DNA from: Sphingobacterium multivorum | Lineage (GTDB): Bacteria > Bacteroidota > Bacteroidia > Sphingobacteriales > Sphingobacteriaceae | NCBI RefSeq assembly: GCF_900457465.1 | Contig: NZ_UAUU01000011.1 | Location: 620,001-684,000 of the forward strand | Direction of reading: 5' to 3' | Length of the DNA stretch: 64,000 nucleotides | In this document: positions 8,959 to 17,145 of the stretch, piece by piece | How positions within the stretch are numbered: the first letter of the stretch is position 1 | Layout of the letters: the number at the start of each line of letters is the position of its first letter | Translations under genes and position numbers: made by a program | Notes under the pieces: model-generated | Seen by the model: only the letters and a program-made list of their open reading frames with translations | What the model was told of the DNA's origin: nothing | The model's database searches: none

Positions 8959-9503
8959 ATATCCACATTGCATTGAAGACGAACTCCAATAAAAACCACT
9001 AGCAACATTATCAGTTAGTGGGATGCTGTGTAATTCACATTGATGTTGAGTATATTCTATCAGGCTTTTTCTGATAATATTTGTCGTCATGTCTGACAGC
9101 ATATCTTTTCCAAACCCTCGATAAACAAGATGTTGTCTTGAAGATCTTCAATTAAGCCTGTGGAACTAGCAGTACTTTTTAAGATATTCTCAAAAATTTC
9201 ATCAGAAAACACCCTTCCAACACCTCTACCTCACGGTTTGCCTCTAGAAACACCAAGGCATGGTGAATTAGGTTCTTCTAGATGATCAAAAAGATTTCTT
9301 GCTTGATCGATATCATTATTGTTAATTAAATCCAGTGCTCTTTGGAAAAAACTCTTGATTGTCCTGTCAGCTTCCAATGACCATTTATCATTTCGGATGC
9401 TAATGAAAAAAGGATCTAAAAATAATGGGGTGTCCTTGGTTGTATCAATATCAATTAAATCGAGCTCTAATTGACTTTTACCGCGTTTAAAATGTTGGCT
9501 AAT
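8959..9503 (-). pseudogene. Third gene of the DUF262-HEPN operon, main fragment (uncharacterised family)
   Basis: On the minus strand one frame is continuous from 9503 to the IS21 remnant, except for one in-frame TGA at 9231-9233. Its translation includes TPLFLDPFFISIRNDKW, a segment EEPNSPCLGVSRGKP before the stop, then FIEGFGKDMLSDMTTNI and RKSLIEYTQHQCELHSIPL. The even, protein-like composition shows a real gene rather than chance. The 5' 57 bp lie at 14711-14767 on the far side of three insertion elements; together they give about 195 residues, still lacking the C-terminus. I do not recognise the family. It is the downstream partner of the HEPN and DUF262 genes. Confidence 0.75.
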
Positions 9504-9509
9504 TGTCTA

Positions 9510-9645
9510 TAACGGAGGTCAACGGGCCATTCAATTCGGCTATAATACCCAATTATTTCGGAAGTCACTGGGCCAAAAAAATCTCCTTAATTTCGGAGGT
9601 CGTCGGGCCATTTCTCTGTTGAAAACGGAGGTCATTGGGCCACTT
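9510..9645 (+). repeat. Multiple terminal repeats, left end of the IS21 element
   Basis: Four related 17-18 bp sites, pattern CGG(A/G)(A/G)GTC-N3-GGGCCA, lie near 9512, 9558, 9593 and 9626. These are the presumed transposase-binding sites typical of IS21 termini. Complementary copies (TGGCCCA-type) lie at about 10937-10995 at the other end. Confidence 0.8.
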
Positions 9646-9693
9646 TCCTTTTAAACTGCCTAAGTTGCTGCTGTATAAACTTATCACAGCAGT

Positions 9694-10151
9694 ATGGCAG
9701 GACAACGGAAAGATAAAATGGAACTTAGAACACTTATCCTTCTTAAGGAAAAAGGACTCAGCAACCGTAAGGTTGCCGAAATGATGAACATCAACCGTAA
9801 AACGGTAGACAGTTACATGCGACGTTTTAATGGACTAGAAGTGGAGTACCGTGAGCTTTTGTCGATGGAAGACGCTAAGCTTCACGATCTTTTTACCGAA
9901 GAAGACCAAACTGAAAAAGAACGTTATGAAGCCTTATCTTCGCAGTTCAGTAACATTCAGAAAGAGCTGAAACGTCCAGGTGCCACCCTGCATACTATCT
10001 GGCAAAATTACCTGCTGGAGTATCCGAATGGCTACCGTTATACGCAGTTTACAACACATTACAGGCATTGGACACACTACATGAAGAACCTCAGGCGATC
10101 TTCAGCATCCCTATGCACGAAAACTTGCGGGATGCATCAATCTATAAATAA
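9694..10151 (+). pseudogene. istA: istA remnant with internal deletion of the catalytic domain
   Basis: The first about 125 residues (MAGQRKDKMELRTLILL to TQFTTHYRHW) are a normal IstA N-terminus with a helix-turn-helix (NRKVAEMMNINRKTVDSYM). Near 10075 the sequence jumps directly to the last about 22 codons of istA, readable in a different frame as IFSIPMHENLRDASIYK and its stop at 10151. The whole DDE integrase region is missing. Because the deletion shifts the frame, the N-terminal frame runs on without a stop into istB, making one 405-codon reading frame. Confidence 0.8.
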
Positions 10152-10173
10152 TACCAAAACACATAAAAGTAAT

Positions 10174-10911
10174 ATGAACGAAAACACAACAATCGAAAAG
10201 ATGCGCAAAATGCGAATGACGACAATGGCTGAGCTCTATAGATCCAGCGTGAATGAAAACCTTTATCGTGAGATGAGCGTGGATGACTTTATAGCGACGA
10301 TAATTGATGCTGAATGGGAAGCCAGGCAGAATAAGAACATTGATAATCTTATTCAAAAAGCCGGTTTCAAGGAAAAGGCAGCAGCTACAGACATTGATTA
10401 CACACCTTCCAGAGGATTGGATCGCAATATGTTCGAAAGATTGCTTTCACTGGGCTTTATAAATCGTCGGGAGAATGTTATTCTGACGGGGCCTGCTGGG
10501 TCAGGAAAAAGCTTCCTCGCTCAGTGTATAGGTGTTAAAGCCTGTCAGATGCTTTTCAAAACACTTTACCTGAACACAGGGAGGTTCTTTGATATGGTGA
10601 AAATAGCGCGATTGGACGGTACCTATCACAAGTTGCTCAAAAGAATTGAAAGAGCAGAATTGCTCATACTAGATGACTTTGGTCTCACCCCGATAGATCA
10701 GCAGGCAAGAACAGCTTTATTGGATATTATAGAAGATCGCTACAACAGCGCTTCACTGATCATGGCTACACAGATACCTGTAGAAAAATGCCATGGGCTC
10801 ATTGGCGAAAGCACGATCGCTGATGCTATCCTAGATCGGGTCACTTTCTCTTCACATAGAGTGCTGCTGGAAGGCGAATCTTACAGAAGAAAAAAGAAAT
10901 TGGAATCATAA
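10174..10911 (+). CDS. istB: IstB, ATP-binding transposition helper of IS21
   Basis: A 245-residue DnaC-like AAA+ ATPase that helps IstA select and hold target DNA. The start is the ATG at 10174, 22 bp after the old istA stop, as in intact IS21 operons. Walker A GPAGSGKS, Walker B LLILDDFG and a sensor region SLIMATQIP are all present, and the length is normal. The N-terminal helical domain EKMRKMRMTTMAELYRSS is also kept. In this copy it can also be translated as the C-terminal part of an IstA'-IstB fusion from 9694. Confidence 0.88.
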   Translation: MNENTTIEKMRKMRMTTMAELYRSSVNENLYREMSVDDFIATIIDAEWEARQNKNIDNLIQKAGFKEKAAATDIDYTPSRGLDRNMFERLLSLGFINRRENVILTGPAGSGKSFLAQCIGVKACQMLFKTLYLNTGRFFDMVKIARLDGTYHKLLKRIERAELLILDDFGLTPIDQQARTALLDIIEDRYNSASLIMATQIPVEKCHGLIGESTIADAILDRVTFSSHRVLLEGESYRRKKKLES

Positions 10912-11039
10912 TCGTAATTGTATATTATTGTAATCGGAAAGTGGCCCAATGACTAGCGAAATAATTGGCCCAATATCACCGAAATCACTGGCCCAGTATC
11001 ACGGTTCTTCGTCAATTTTGGTGAAAGTACGTTAAATAA

Positions 11040-11507
11040 TTACACTTTATAAACTAAACCTTTTTTCTTTTCAAACACAATTCCAACCTTTTCGAGCAAG
11101 TTATAGACTTGTGCCTTTTGATATGCTAAGCCATATTCTTTATCAATCCATTGAGCCAAAAGAGGGCCTGTCCACTTTACTGATTGATATCCATGATCCG
11201 AGGGTTTTTCGTTTATGACCAAGTTTTTGATTCTTTCGAGTTGTTCGTTTGATAAATTGCTCCGTCTACCGCGCCCTTTCTTATCTTTTAATCCTTCAAT
11301 ACCTTCTTTTTCAAATCTATGAACCCAATTTGTTATCTGCTTGAAGCTGATATTATGTAGTTCAGACAACCGTCTGCTCGAATAGCCTAATGCAACAAGA
11401 TATACCATGTATAGCCTTATACCAACGGTATAAGCATCATTTGTATTTAATAATTTCTTTATCTCTGTTGCGTCTGATCGCTGAATTTGTAAGACTGATT
11501 TTCCCAC
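11040..11507 (-). CDS. Helix-turn-helix protein carried inside the ISL3 element
   Basis: A 155-residue protein with two DNA-binding-type modules. The first is a helix-turn-helix around YSSRRLSELHNISFKQITNW, followed by the basic stretch KDKKGRGRRSNLSNEQ. The second is a winged helix with WTGPLLAQWIDKEYGL and QVYNLLEKVG. This resembles the N-terminal DNA-binding half of IS630-type transposases, but no DDE domain follows; the protein ends normally 37 bp from the IS end. It lies wholly within the ISL3 inverted repeats and is divergent from the transposase. It is probably a passenger or regulator of the element; the role is not established. Confidence 0.75.
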   Translation of the reverse strand: MGKSVLQIQRSDATEIKKLLNTNDAYTVGIRLYMVYLVALGYSSRRLSELHNISFKQITNWVHRFEKEGIEGLKDKKGRGRRSNLSNEQLERIKNLVINEKPSDHGYQSVKWTGPLLAQWIDKEYGLAYQKAQVYNLLEKVGIVFEKKKGLVYKV

Positions 11508-11576
11508 TGTAATTTATTTTTTCTAAACAACAAATATATAAATTATTATGTGTAATTTAATATTATACTTTTAGTT

Positions 11577-13197
11577 ATGATTCCAGAATTTGTACTTCCT
11601 CCCAATTTACAGTTAAAAGCTGAAACAACGTACACCTCTCTAGGAGAGCTTTATATTAGTACGTACGCTTATCAAAAACACTCAACATGCCCTATTTGTG
11701 GCATTACGAGTGATAGGGTTCATAGTAGATATTTCCGAACTCTTTTAGACCTTCCTGTTTCCGGATATTTAGTAAAAATCAAGCTCAGGGCTAGGAAGTA
11801 TTTTTGTGATAATTCAGTCTGTCATCGAAAGGTTTTTACTGAACGCTTCGATTGTGAAATCAGGCCATATTATAGAAGAATGATTCGTTCAAATGAACTT
11901 CTTTTTAAAATGGGGCTTGAATTGGGAGGAAATAGAGGTTCAGCAATTAGTCGCTATGTTGGACTGCCGGTTAGCTCCTCCACTATGTTAAGAGTGATTC
12001 AGGGAGTAGATATACAACCTAAGGCTTTGACATCTGGGGTAATTGGCGTAGATGATTGGGCATTCAAAAAAGGAAGTACCTACGGAACCGTTATTGTGGA
12101 TTTAGAACGGAAAGAAGTGATAGATTTACTTCCGGATCGTGAATCGGATACGCTGGCAGAGTGGCTGAAGAATCATCCAGAAATAAAAGTAGTATCCAGA
12201 GATCGCTATGGCCCATATGCTTTGGGTATAAAAACAGGGCCCTGATGCCATTCAGGTAGCCGACCGCTTTCACCTAATTATGAACTTAGGGGAAGCAGCT
12301 AAAAAAGTCTTACAATCAAAAGCAAAAGAATTGAAGGAAATATTTAAGCTTTATAATGATCCCAAAAGAAAAGAACCTACATTAACGGAAGTTACCGGGC
12401 CTGTTGAAGCAAATTTAGAAGTTCTAGCAACGATTTCTACAGCAAACATTGGTGCACATAAACAATATCTATTCGACAAGGTTAAAGAGCTATATGCCAA
12501 TGGTATTACGCTGAGACAAATTGCCAGAATTACAAACCTGGATCGAAAAACAGTCGCAAGGTATGTATCCGTGGAAAAACTTGAGAAAAGACAGTCCAGA
12601 AACTCCACCAACCTGGAATCCTTCATTAATTATCTTTTGAGCGAAGAGAACCACGGAAAAACATATAGAGAACTACATAACACTATTGTTCAGATGGGAT
12701 TCAATGGTAAGTATACCCAGTTTTGCCACAAGATGAATGAAGTTTATAATATGCCGGGGCTTAGTAGAATGAAATATAAGGCGCAGGTGGTGGTAGCAAA
12801 AACTTGGTCGCCAACCAAATTATCCTTAATGCTCTATAGGGAGTCAAAACACCTTAAGGAAGATGATAAAGAATTTTTAGAATTATTATTTGAAAAGCTT
12901 CCTCAAATAAAACAACTGGAGCAGTTGATAAAGGACTTTAAACAATTGTTTCTTATCAAGAAAGAAGGAATGTTACAAAAATGGATTCAGGAGGCATCAA
13001 CATCAGAGTGCGGGCTTAAAAATTTCGCTAAAAACCTTTTAAGGGACTATGAAGCAGTGAATAATGCAGTAGTAAGAACAGTAAGTAACGGCCAGGTTGA
13101 GGGACAAGTGAATCGAATAAAAAATATAAAAAGAAAAATGTACGGAAGGGCAGGATTTCAGCTATTGAGGAAAATGATACTTGCAAAATCAGCATAA
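11577..13197 (+). pseudogene. tnp: ISL3-family transposase, single frameshift
   Basis: The first frame (11577-12245) has the zinc-binding N-terminus (STCPICGITSDRVHSRYFR, then YFCDNSVCHRKVF) and the start of the DDE domain (GVIGVDDWAFKKGSTYG, VVSRDRYGPYALG). The second frame (from about 12237 to 13197) continues with PDAIQVADRFHLIMNLGE and contains the inserted helix-turn-helix ITLRQIARITNLDRKTVARY and the last acidic residue in GQVEGQVNRIKNIKRKMYG. One surplus base in the GGGCCC run near 12240 separates the halves; removing it restores a protein of about 540 residues. It could be a genuine inactivation or a sequence error. Confidence 0.88.
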
Positions 13198-13382
13198 TTC
13201 ACCAAAATTGACGAAGAACCAGTATCACCGAAATAGATAGGCTAATGTCTCGTCCTAAAAAAACTTTACAGATTTAACCATTAGTCCTAGAAAGATCTTA
13301 CAGGTGTTATTGGTAATCCTGAAAATCCTTTACAAGTATACAAACTCCTTCTTCATCTAAAATATCTTTTCAAATTACTTTT

Positions 13383-14273
13383 TCAGTAGACGTTAACTTC
13401 TTGGATAACGCTTCCATCGCTTTTTGATTTCGCCGTTATGAAAATGCGCTCCTTCCGGCGTTCGGAAATCCAAGCTGCATGCGGACGTTGACTGTTATAT
13501 ATCCTGATGATCTTGTCAATATTCTTAGAAGCATCTTTATGATTCTGGTAAACCCGTTGGGATAGAATTCGTTTTTCAGGATCCCGTTTACCCGTTCGGC
13601 CAGAGCGTTATCGTAGGGACTGCCGTTTTGGGTCATGCTTATAGCGACTCCATAACGTTGAAGCATTTCGGTATACTCGTTGCAGCAGTACTGGATCCCA
13701 CGGTCCGAATGATGGATGAGTAGAAGGGAGACACATGCTTCCAGTTAGATATCGCCATCTCCATGCCCTTAAACAGCCCGTCGCCTCAAGAGTGGGATGT
13801 AATGCATATCCAACAATCTTTCGGGAGTACGCGTCGGTGATGAGGCTGAGATAACTGAAGCCCTGTACCGTCCTGATGTAAGTAATGTCGCTTACCCAGA
13901 GCTGTTCAGGTCCCGTGATGATAAGTTCTTTTATCAGGTTAGGGTATCTCTTAAAGATATGGTTGGAATCTGTGGTGCGGACTATGCGCTTGCGCCGCCT
14001 GATCAACAGGCCATGGAACCGAAGTAAATTGAACAGCTGATCGCGCCCCATTTTTATACCGTGTTCGATCAGCCGTGGTTCGAGAACGTGAAGCAGCTTC
14101 CTTGTCCATAACAATGGCATCTGTATCCGAATTTCCTTTACCAGAGTCAGGACGACCATTTTTGCTATCGTTGTTTTTTCCGCATAGCGGATAGCGTCGT
14201 AATAAGCCTGTCTAGTGACGCCAAACAGTGCACAGAGATCTCCCAGACTTATGTGGGGATGGCTCTGCCTCAT
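13383..14273 (-). pseudogene. IS3 orfB transposase (rve integrase core), multiple frameshifts
   Basis: Read from the ATG at 14273, overlapping the orfA stop as ATGA. Visible parts are an HTH_21-like region (RRRKRIVRTTDSNH), the integrase core with the first aspartate (EQLWVSDITYIRTVQG, SYLSLITDAYSRKIVGYALH), then after frame changes HHSDRGIQYCCNEYTEML, MTQNGSPYDNALAERVNGI with the catalytic glutamate, and SQRPHAAW near the C-terminus. At least three frame breaks occur between about 13755 and 13560. The catalytic residues are all encoded but not in one frame. Confidence 0.85.
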
Positions 14274-14668
14274 TCTTTTGACCGTTTGGCACCAAGCTTT
14301 TTTCTGATCTTGATCTTGAGTTCCTCTTCACTAACCTGGATCATGGTCTGCAGTCCTTCAATCTTTAGGTTGGCTTTTTCCAAAGCTTTCTGTAGATCTA
14401 TCACCTGTTTAGAGAGCGCCTTTACTTTTGAGGTTTCATTTGGTTCCTTCATCGGCTTTTGAATCGGTCTTATCAAAGGAAGCAAAGAATCCTGAATAAC
14501 CCAACTATTAATTGTATTTCTACTTATACCATAAATTTTAGCCGCTGTACGATGACTGTGAAAACCTGATTTTATCTCACCAACGATCTTGCGCTTTACT
14601 TCTTCTGAATACGATGTACCCCTCTTTTTGAATGGCTGTTTAACACCATTTTTTGGAACTTTTCCCAT
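14270..14668 (-). CDS. IS3 orfA, helix-turn-helix protein
   Basis: A 132-residue IS3 OrfA. It has a basic N-terminus, a helix-turn-helix of the HTH_Tnp_1 type (SHRTAAKIYGISRNTINSWVI) and a C-terminal leucine zipper-like coiled coil (VKALSKQVIDLQKALEKANL, then IEGLQTMIQVSEEELKIKI). It ends in the ATGA overlap with orfB, where a fused OrfAB transposase is normally made by translational frameshifting. It appears intact, but its partner orfB is not. Confidence 0.88.
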   Translation of the reverse strand: MGKVPKNGVKQPFKKRGTSYSEEVKRKIVGEIKSGFHSHRTAAKIYGISRNTINSWVIQDSLLPLIRPIQKPMKEPNETSKVKALSKQVIDLQKALEKANLKIEGLQTMIQVSEEELKIKIRKKLGAKRSKE

Positions 14669-14710
14669 GTCCTTTACAATTTTGGTGTAAAGCTATTTCA
14701 GGACAAGACA

Positions 14711-14767
14711 GTTTTCCTAATCCTGAAAAAATTGTCGGGTACTTATATAAGCGGCTTTTGACAGCAT
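14711..14767 (-). pseudogene. 5' fragment of the third gene of the DUF262-HEPN operon
   Basis: An ATG at 14767 lies 21 bp after the HEPN stop codon and begins MLSKAAYISTRQFF before the frame slips in a run of six T and the gene is cut by the IS3 end at 14710. With seven T the frame reads on as SGLGK and joins, across all three insertion elements, directly into LSQHFKRGK of the 8959-9503 fragment. That continuity is the reason for calling these 57 bp coding; by themselves they would not be recognisable. Confidence 0.65.
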
Positions 14768-14788
14768 TTATTAAAGATTATGTTTGTG

Positions 14789-15445
14789 CTATTTTAAATA
14801 ATCTTTATTTAATACGTATTCTTCAAATACTTGAATCACATAGCTACAATAACTACTTATCTCATTATATCTATTGTATAAGTCATTCATCGTTACACGA
14901 CTTCCAATTTCTGACGAGGTAGTGTTCCCATGTGCAATGGCGTTTCTATTGTCAACAATATCTTTGAGTCTTCCTCCAATTGAAGGAAGATTTAAGATTG
15001 GAGAATTAATACAAAATGTTTTCCAAATGCTTTCTAATTGCTTATATCTTATGTTTTTGCCGTCTGTCGGAATTAAATCGGTTATTATTTGACTTATGGA
15101 ATTATCGCGTATTTTCTCGAATAAGCTCCATCGACAATCCCAATTTCGAGCTTTTACATTGGCAAGGCTATCAAATTCGGAGTTGAGAGCCATAGTTAGA
15201 AGCAATGGTTGTAAATCATTAATATTTACGTTTTCATTATTTATTAATATTATGGTTCTTTTTATACAAGACGTTATGGTAAATTCAAATACTCCATATA
15301 TATGAACATAAAATAATCCTTTTGCTGTCAAAAGATTGTTAGGTGTAGGTATCGGTGGAGAGGGAATTAGGGAATTAATTAAATCTAAAAAATCCCTCAC
15401 TTCTACTAACCTAGACGCGGAATCTGTCTTTAAATCTGTGAACAT
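14789..15445 (-). CDS. MAE_28990/MAE_18760-like HEPN domain protein, putative RNase
   Basis: A 218-residue, mostly helical protein. The HEPN catalytic motif R-x4-H appears as RNAIAHG at residues 167-173, preceded by GGRLKDIVD. The N-terminal half carries the membrane-free helices FYVHIYGVFEFTITSCI typical of this clan. HEPN proteins of this type are predicted metal-independent RNases in defence or toxin-antitoxin systems. The gene starts at the base next to the DUF262 stop codon (15446), so translation is probably coupled. The cellular target is unknown; family assignment is by motif and by its DUF262 neighbour. Confidence 0.8.
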   Translation of the reverse strand: MFTDLKTDSASRLVEVRDFLDLINSLIPSPPIPTPNNLLTAKGLFYVHIYGVFEFTITSCIKRTIILINNENVNINDLQPLLLTMALNSEFDSLANVKARNWDCRWSLFEKIRDNSISQIITDLIPTDGKNIRYKQLESIWKTFCINSPILNLPSIGGRLKDIVDNRNAIAHGNTTSSEIGSRVTMNDLYNRYNEISSYCSYVIQVFEEYVLNKDYLK

Positions 15446-16495
15446 TTATTCTCTTGAGAACTTCTCTTTACAATATTCAATTCTACCTTTTACCTTAGAT
15501 TTTGTGTTAGTTGCTCCAGTAGTATATTTTCTTAGATCGTCGGAAACCATCCATTCTGCGATACCATTTAAATTTAAATTACCTTTATCTCTTATTGCAA
15601 GAGCTGCTCCCACTGCAACGCCTTCAAATAAATTTACAGGTGTTGTTTTCTGTTTACGCGATATTCCGTTTTCAAGAGTTGATAGTTGGTCAAATACTTT
15701 TTTAAATATTGTTTCATTTATTTTGTAATCAAAATTGTTTGATTTGCCAGCGAACATCATATAATCATTTAAAAAGTCAACAACGCTATGGTCGAAATTT
15801 TTATAATTATTTAAGAAAGCGAAAAATCGAAGTACAAATTCTTCTCTTGTTCCATCCATTTCCATTGATTTGGTTAAAATAACTGTTTTCTTAAAACTCT
15901 CATAAGTGCTCAGTTCCTTTATGAAATCGTTGAATTTACCCCTATAGATACAACTGCGTATTTCTTGATCAGTTAAACTCACTCCACCAGTATTTAGTCT
16001 TTCGAATAAATCAAATCTTACACTTAAATCACTTTTATCACTTAATGTTATAACTTTAAGTGGTTTTAATAAGAAATCTAGCTGGATTGTTCTTGGGAGA
16101 TCACTGAATTTCTTTCCGTTAAAAGTTGTTAGTTTATTTAAATCAGATAATTTTAAATTAGATATTTCTTCGGTATTAGTTTCTTGGAGTTTTTTAATAA
16201 CATTTTCGTTACCGCAGAATCTTATGATCGAACTCAGTCTTTGTACTCCATCAATCAATTCCCATGTATTATCTGAATTTGTTGCCATAAATAAACTAGG
16301 AATAGGAATACCTAAGAAAATTGATTCCACTAAATTTGATTGTCGATCATTTTTCCATCTAAATTGTCGTTGGTATTCCGGGGCGATATCAATTATCCCG
16401 TCGTCAAACATACTTACTAGTTCTTTTACAGAAAGATCAAACGTATTAAAGTCTACCTTTCTTTTTTGTTCATTTAACTGAGAGTCGAAATCCAT
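15446..16495 (-). CDS. DUF262 domain protein (ParB/Srx-like fold)
   Basis: A 349-residue protein. The N-terminal DUF262 domain is clear: VSMFDDGIIDIAPEYQRQFRW (a substrate-pocket segment), SIFLGIPIPSLFM, and the signature DGVQR at residues 82-86 followed by LSSIIRFC. Later helices include RFDLFERLNTGGVSLTDQEIR, also conserved in the family. No HNH nuclease tail (DUF1524) is seen, so it is a short, DUF262-only form. DUF262 proteins are nucleotide-dependent components of defence systems such as GmrSD-type restriction. It heads an operon with the HEPN gene and a third, disrupted gene. Confidence 0.88.
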   Translation of the reverse strand: MDFDSQLNEQKRKVDFNTFDLSVKELVSMFDDGIIDIAPEYQRQFRWKNDRQSNLVESIFLGIPIPSLFMATNSDNTWELIDGVQRLSSIIRFCGNENVIKKLQETNTEEISNLKLSDLNKLTTFNGKKFSDLPRTIQLDFLLKPLKVITLSDKSDLSVRFDLFERLNTGGVSLTDQEIRSCIYRGKFNDFIKELSTYESFKKTVILTKSMEMDGTREEFVLRFFAFLNNYKNFDHSVVDFLNDYMMFAGKSNNFDYKINETIFKKVFDQLSTLENGISRKQKTTPVNLFEGVAVGAALAIRDKGNLNLNGIAEWMVSDDLRKYTTGATNTKSKVKGRIEYCKEKFSRE

Positions 16496-16756
16496 AATGC
16501 TTTAAAATGGTTAATTTTCAAATTTACAAAAAATAGTGTATTGCACTTAGCAGATTTCCATCTTGTTTAAAAATTTATTATACTCAATATTTATAGTTTG
16601 TTTTTAATCATACTACATCTAACTAAATAGATGTGAATTATACTTTTACAAAAACCATCTATTATATATTTTATAGAATGTCTTTGATTAGCATTTGATG
16701 GGTTGGTTCGTTCCAATATTGAAAAGGTGAACATTGAACTAATAATTTTAATTATT

Positions 16757-16990
16757 TCATGTTATTTTGGAGAAATCTAAAAGATCATTTGGTGTAACTT
16801 TAAGTGCGTCAGCTAATTGGGTTAGAATAAATGCAGTTGGATTTGCTCCTTGGCGCTCATATCGATTAATAAATTGTTTGTCTTTATTAATTATTGATGC
16901 TAATTCACCCTGCTCAATTCCTTTTTCAACTCTAAGTTGTTCAATACGTTGTCCCAGTTTAATGCGAAATTCTTTTTGTTTCTGATCCAT
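16757..16990 (-). CDS. XRE-family helix-turn-helix regulator
   Basis: A 77-residue protein that is essentially one HTH_3 domain: KLGQRIEQLRVEKGIEQGELA, then IINKDKQFINRYERQGANP as the recognition region, and LTQLADALKVTPNDLLDF. It lies 261 bp upstream of the DUF262 gene on the same strand. The size and position fit an autoregulator of the defence-like operon. No SD sequence is seen. The spacing leaves room for an independent DUF262 promoter in the AT-rich gap 16496-16756. Confidence 0.88.
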   Translation of the reverse strand: MDQKQKEFRIKLGQRIEQLRVEKGIEQGELASIINKDKQFINRYERQGANPTAFILTQLADALKVTPNDLLDFSKIT

Positions 16991-17031
16991 CTTCTCAAAA
17001 TCGATATATTAAGAAAAAAATGGTCAACAAA

Positions 17032-17063
17032 TTTGTTTACTATAGCTTTGTTTTGTATCTTTG
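17032..17063 (+). promoter_or_regulatory. Promoter-like -33/-7 pair facing a gene-free region
   Basis: TTTG at 17032-17035 and TATCTTTG at 17056-17063 are separated by 20 bp and match the Bacteroidota consensus. It points rightward, away from the XRE gene, into about 550 bp without a protein gene, but with the nested inverted repeats at 17146-17270. The pair may drive a non-coding RNA. Confidence 0.4.
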
Positions 17064-17145
17064 CTACCATCACATACGATAATAAAATATGAAATAGGTA
17101 ATAGAAAAATATTAAAAATATAGATATTCAAAAGTCTTGCTCTCC

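Larger units (their letters stand above)
11003..13220 (+). mobile_element. ISL3-family insertion sequence nested in the IS21 right end
   Basis: A 2218-bp element bounded by perfect 23-bp inverted repeats (GGTTCTTCGTCAATTTTGG... at 11003-11025 and its complement at 13198-13220). It is flanked by the 8-bp direct duplication AGTATCAC (10995-11002 and 13221-13228), the duplication size expected for ISL3. It contains an ISL3 transposase on the plus strand with one frameshift and a divergent small helix-turn-helix gene. It separates the last terminal repeats of the host IS21 from the rest of that element, so it inserted after the IS21. Confidence 0.95.
9504..13239 (+). mobile_element. IS21-family element with deleted istA, itself carrying an ISL3 insertion
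   Basis: The left end TGTCTATAACGG (9504) and right end CCGAAATAGATA (ending 13239) are imperfect inverted repeats. They are followed inward by several copies of CGGAGGTCANNGGGCCA-type sites on the left and their complements on the right. The flanking GGCTAAT occurs at 9497-9503 and 13240-13246, a 7-bp target duplication. Without the ISL3 insertion (11003-13220 plus one 8-bp repeat) the element is about 1.5 kb, roughly 1 kb short of a normal IS21, owing to an internal istA deletion. istB is intact. The element cannot move itself unless transposase is supplied in trans. Confidence 0.85.
13246..14710 (-). mobile_element. IS3-family insertion sequence
   Basis: A 1465-bp element with 25-bp imperfect inverted repeats (21 of 25 identical), TGTCTCGTCCTAAAAAAAC... 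at 13246 and the complement of TGTCTTGTCCTGAAATAGC... ending at 14710. Further copies of the end motif (TAGTCCTAGAAAGATCTTACA, TAATCCTGAAAATCCTTTACA) sit just inside the left end. It holds orfA and a multiply frameshifted orfB. It interrupts the third gene of the DUF262-HEPN operon after codon 19. No target duplication is visible (flanks GTTTT and GGCTAA), so one flank may have changed, possibly when the IS21 landed at its left edge. Confidence 0.85.

Noticed and set aside
13246..14710. A target-site duplication for the IS3 element
   Set aside because: Flanks GGCTAA and GTTTTC do not match in any 3-5 bp window; the later IS21 insertion may have changed one side.
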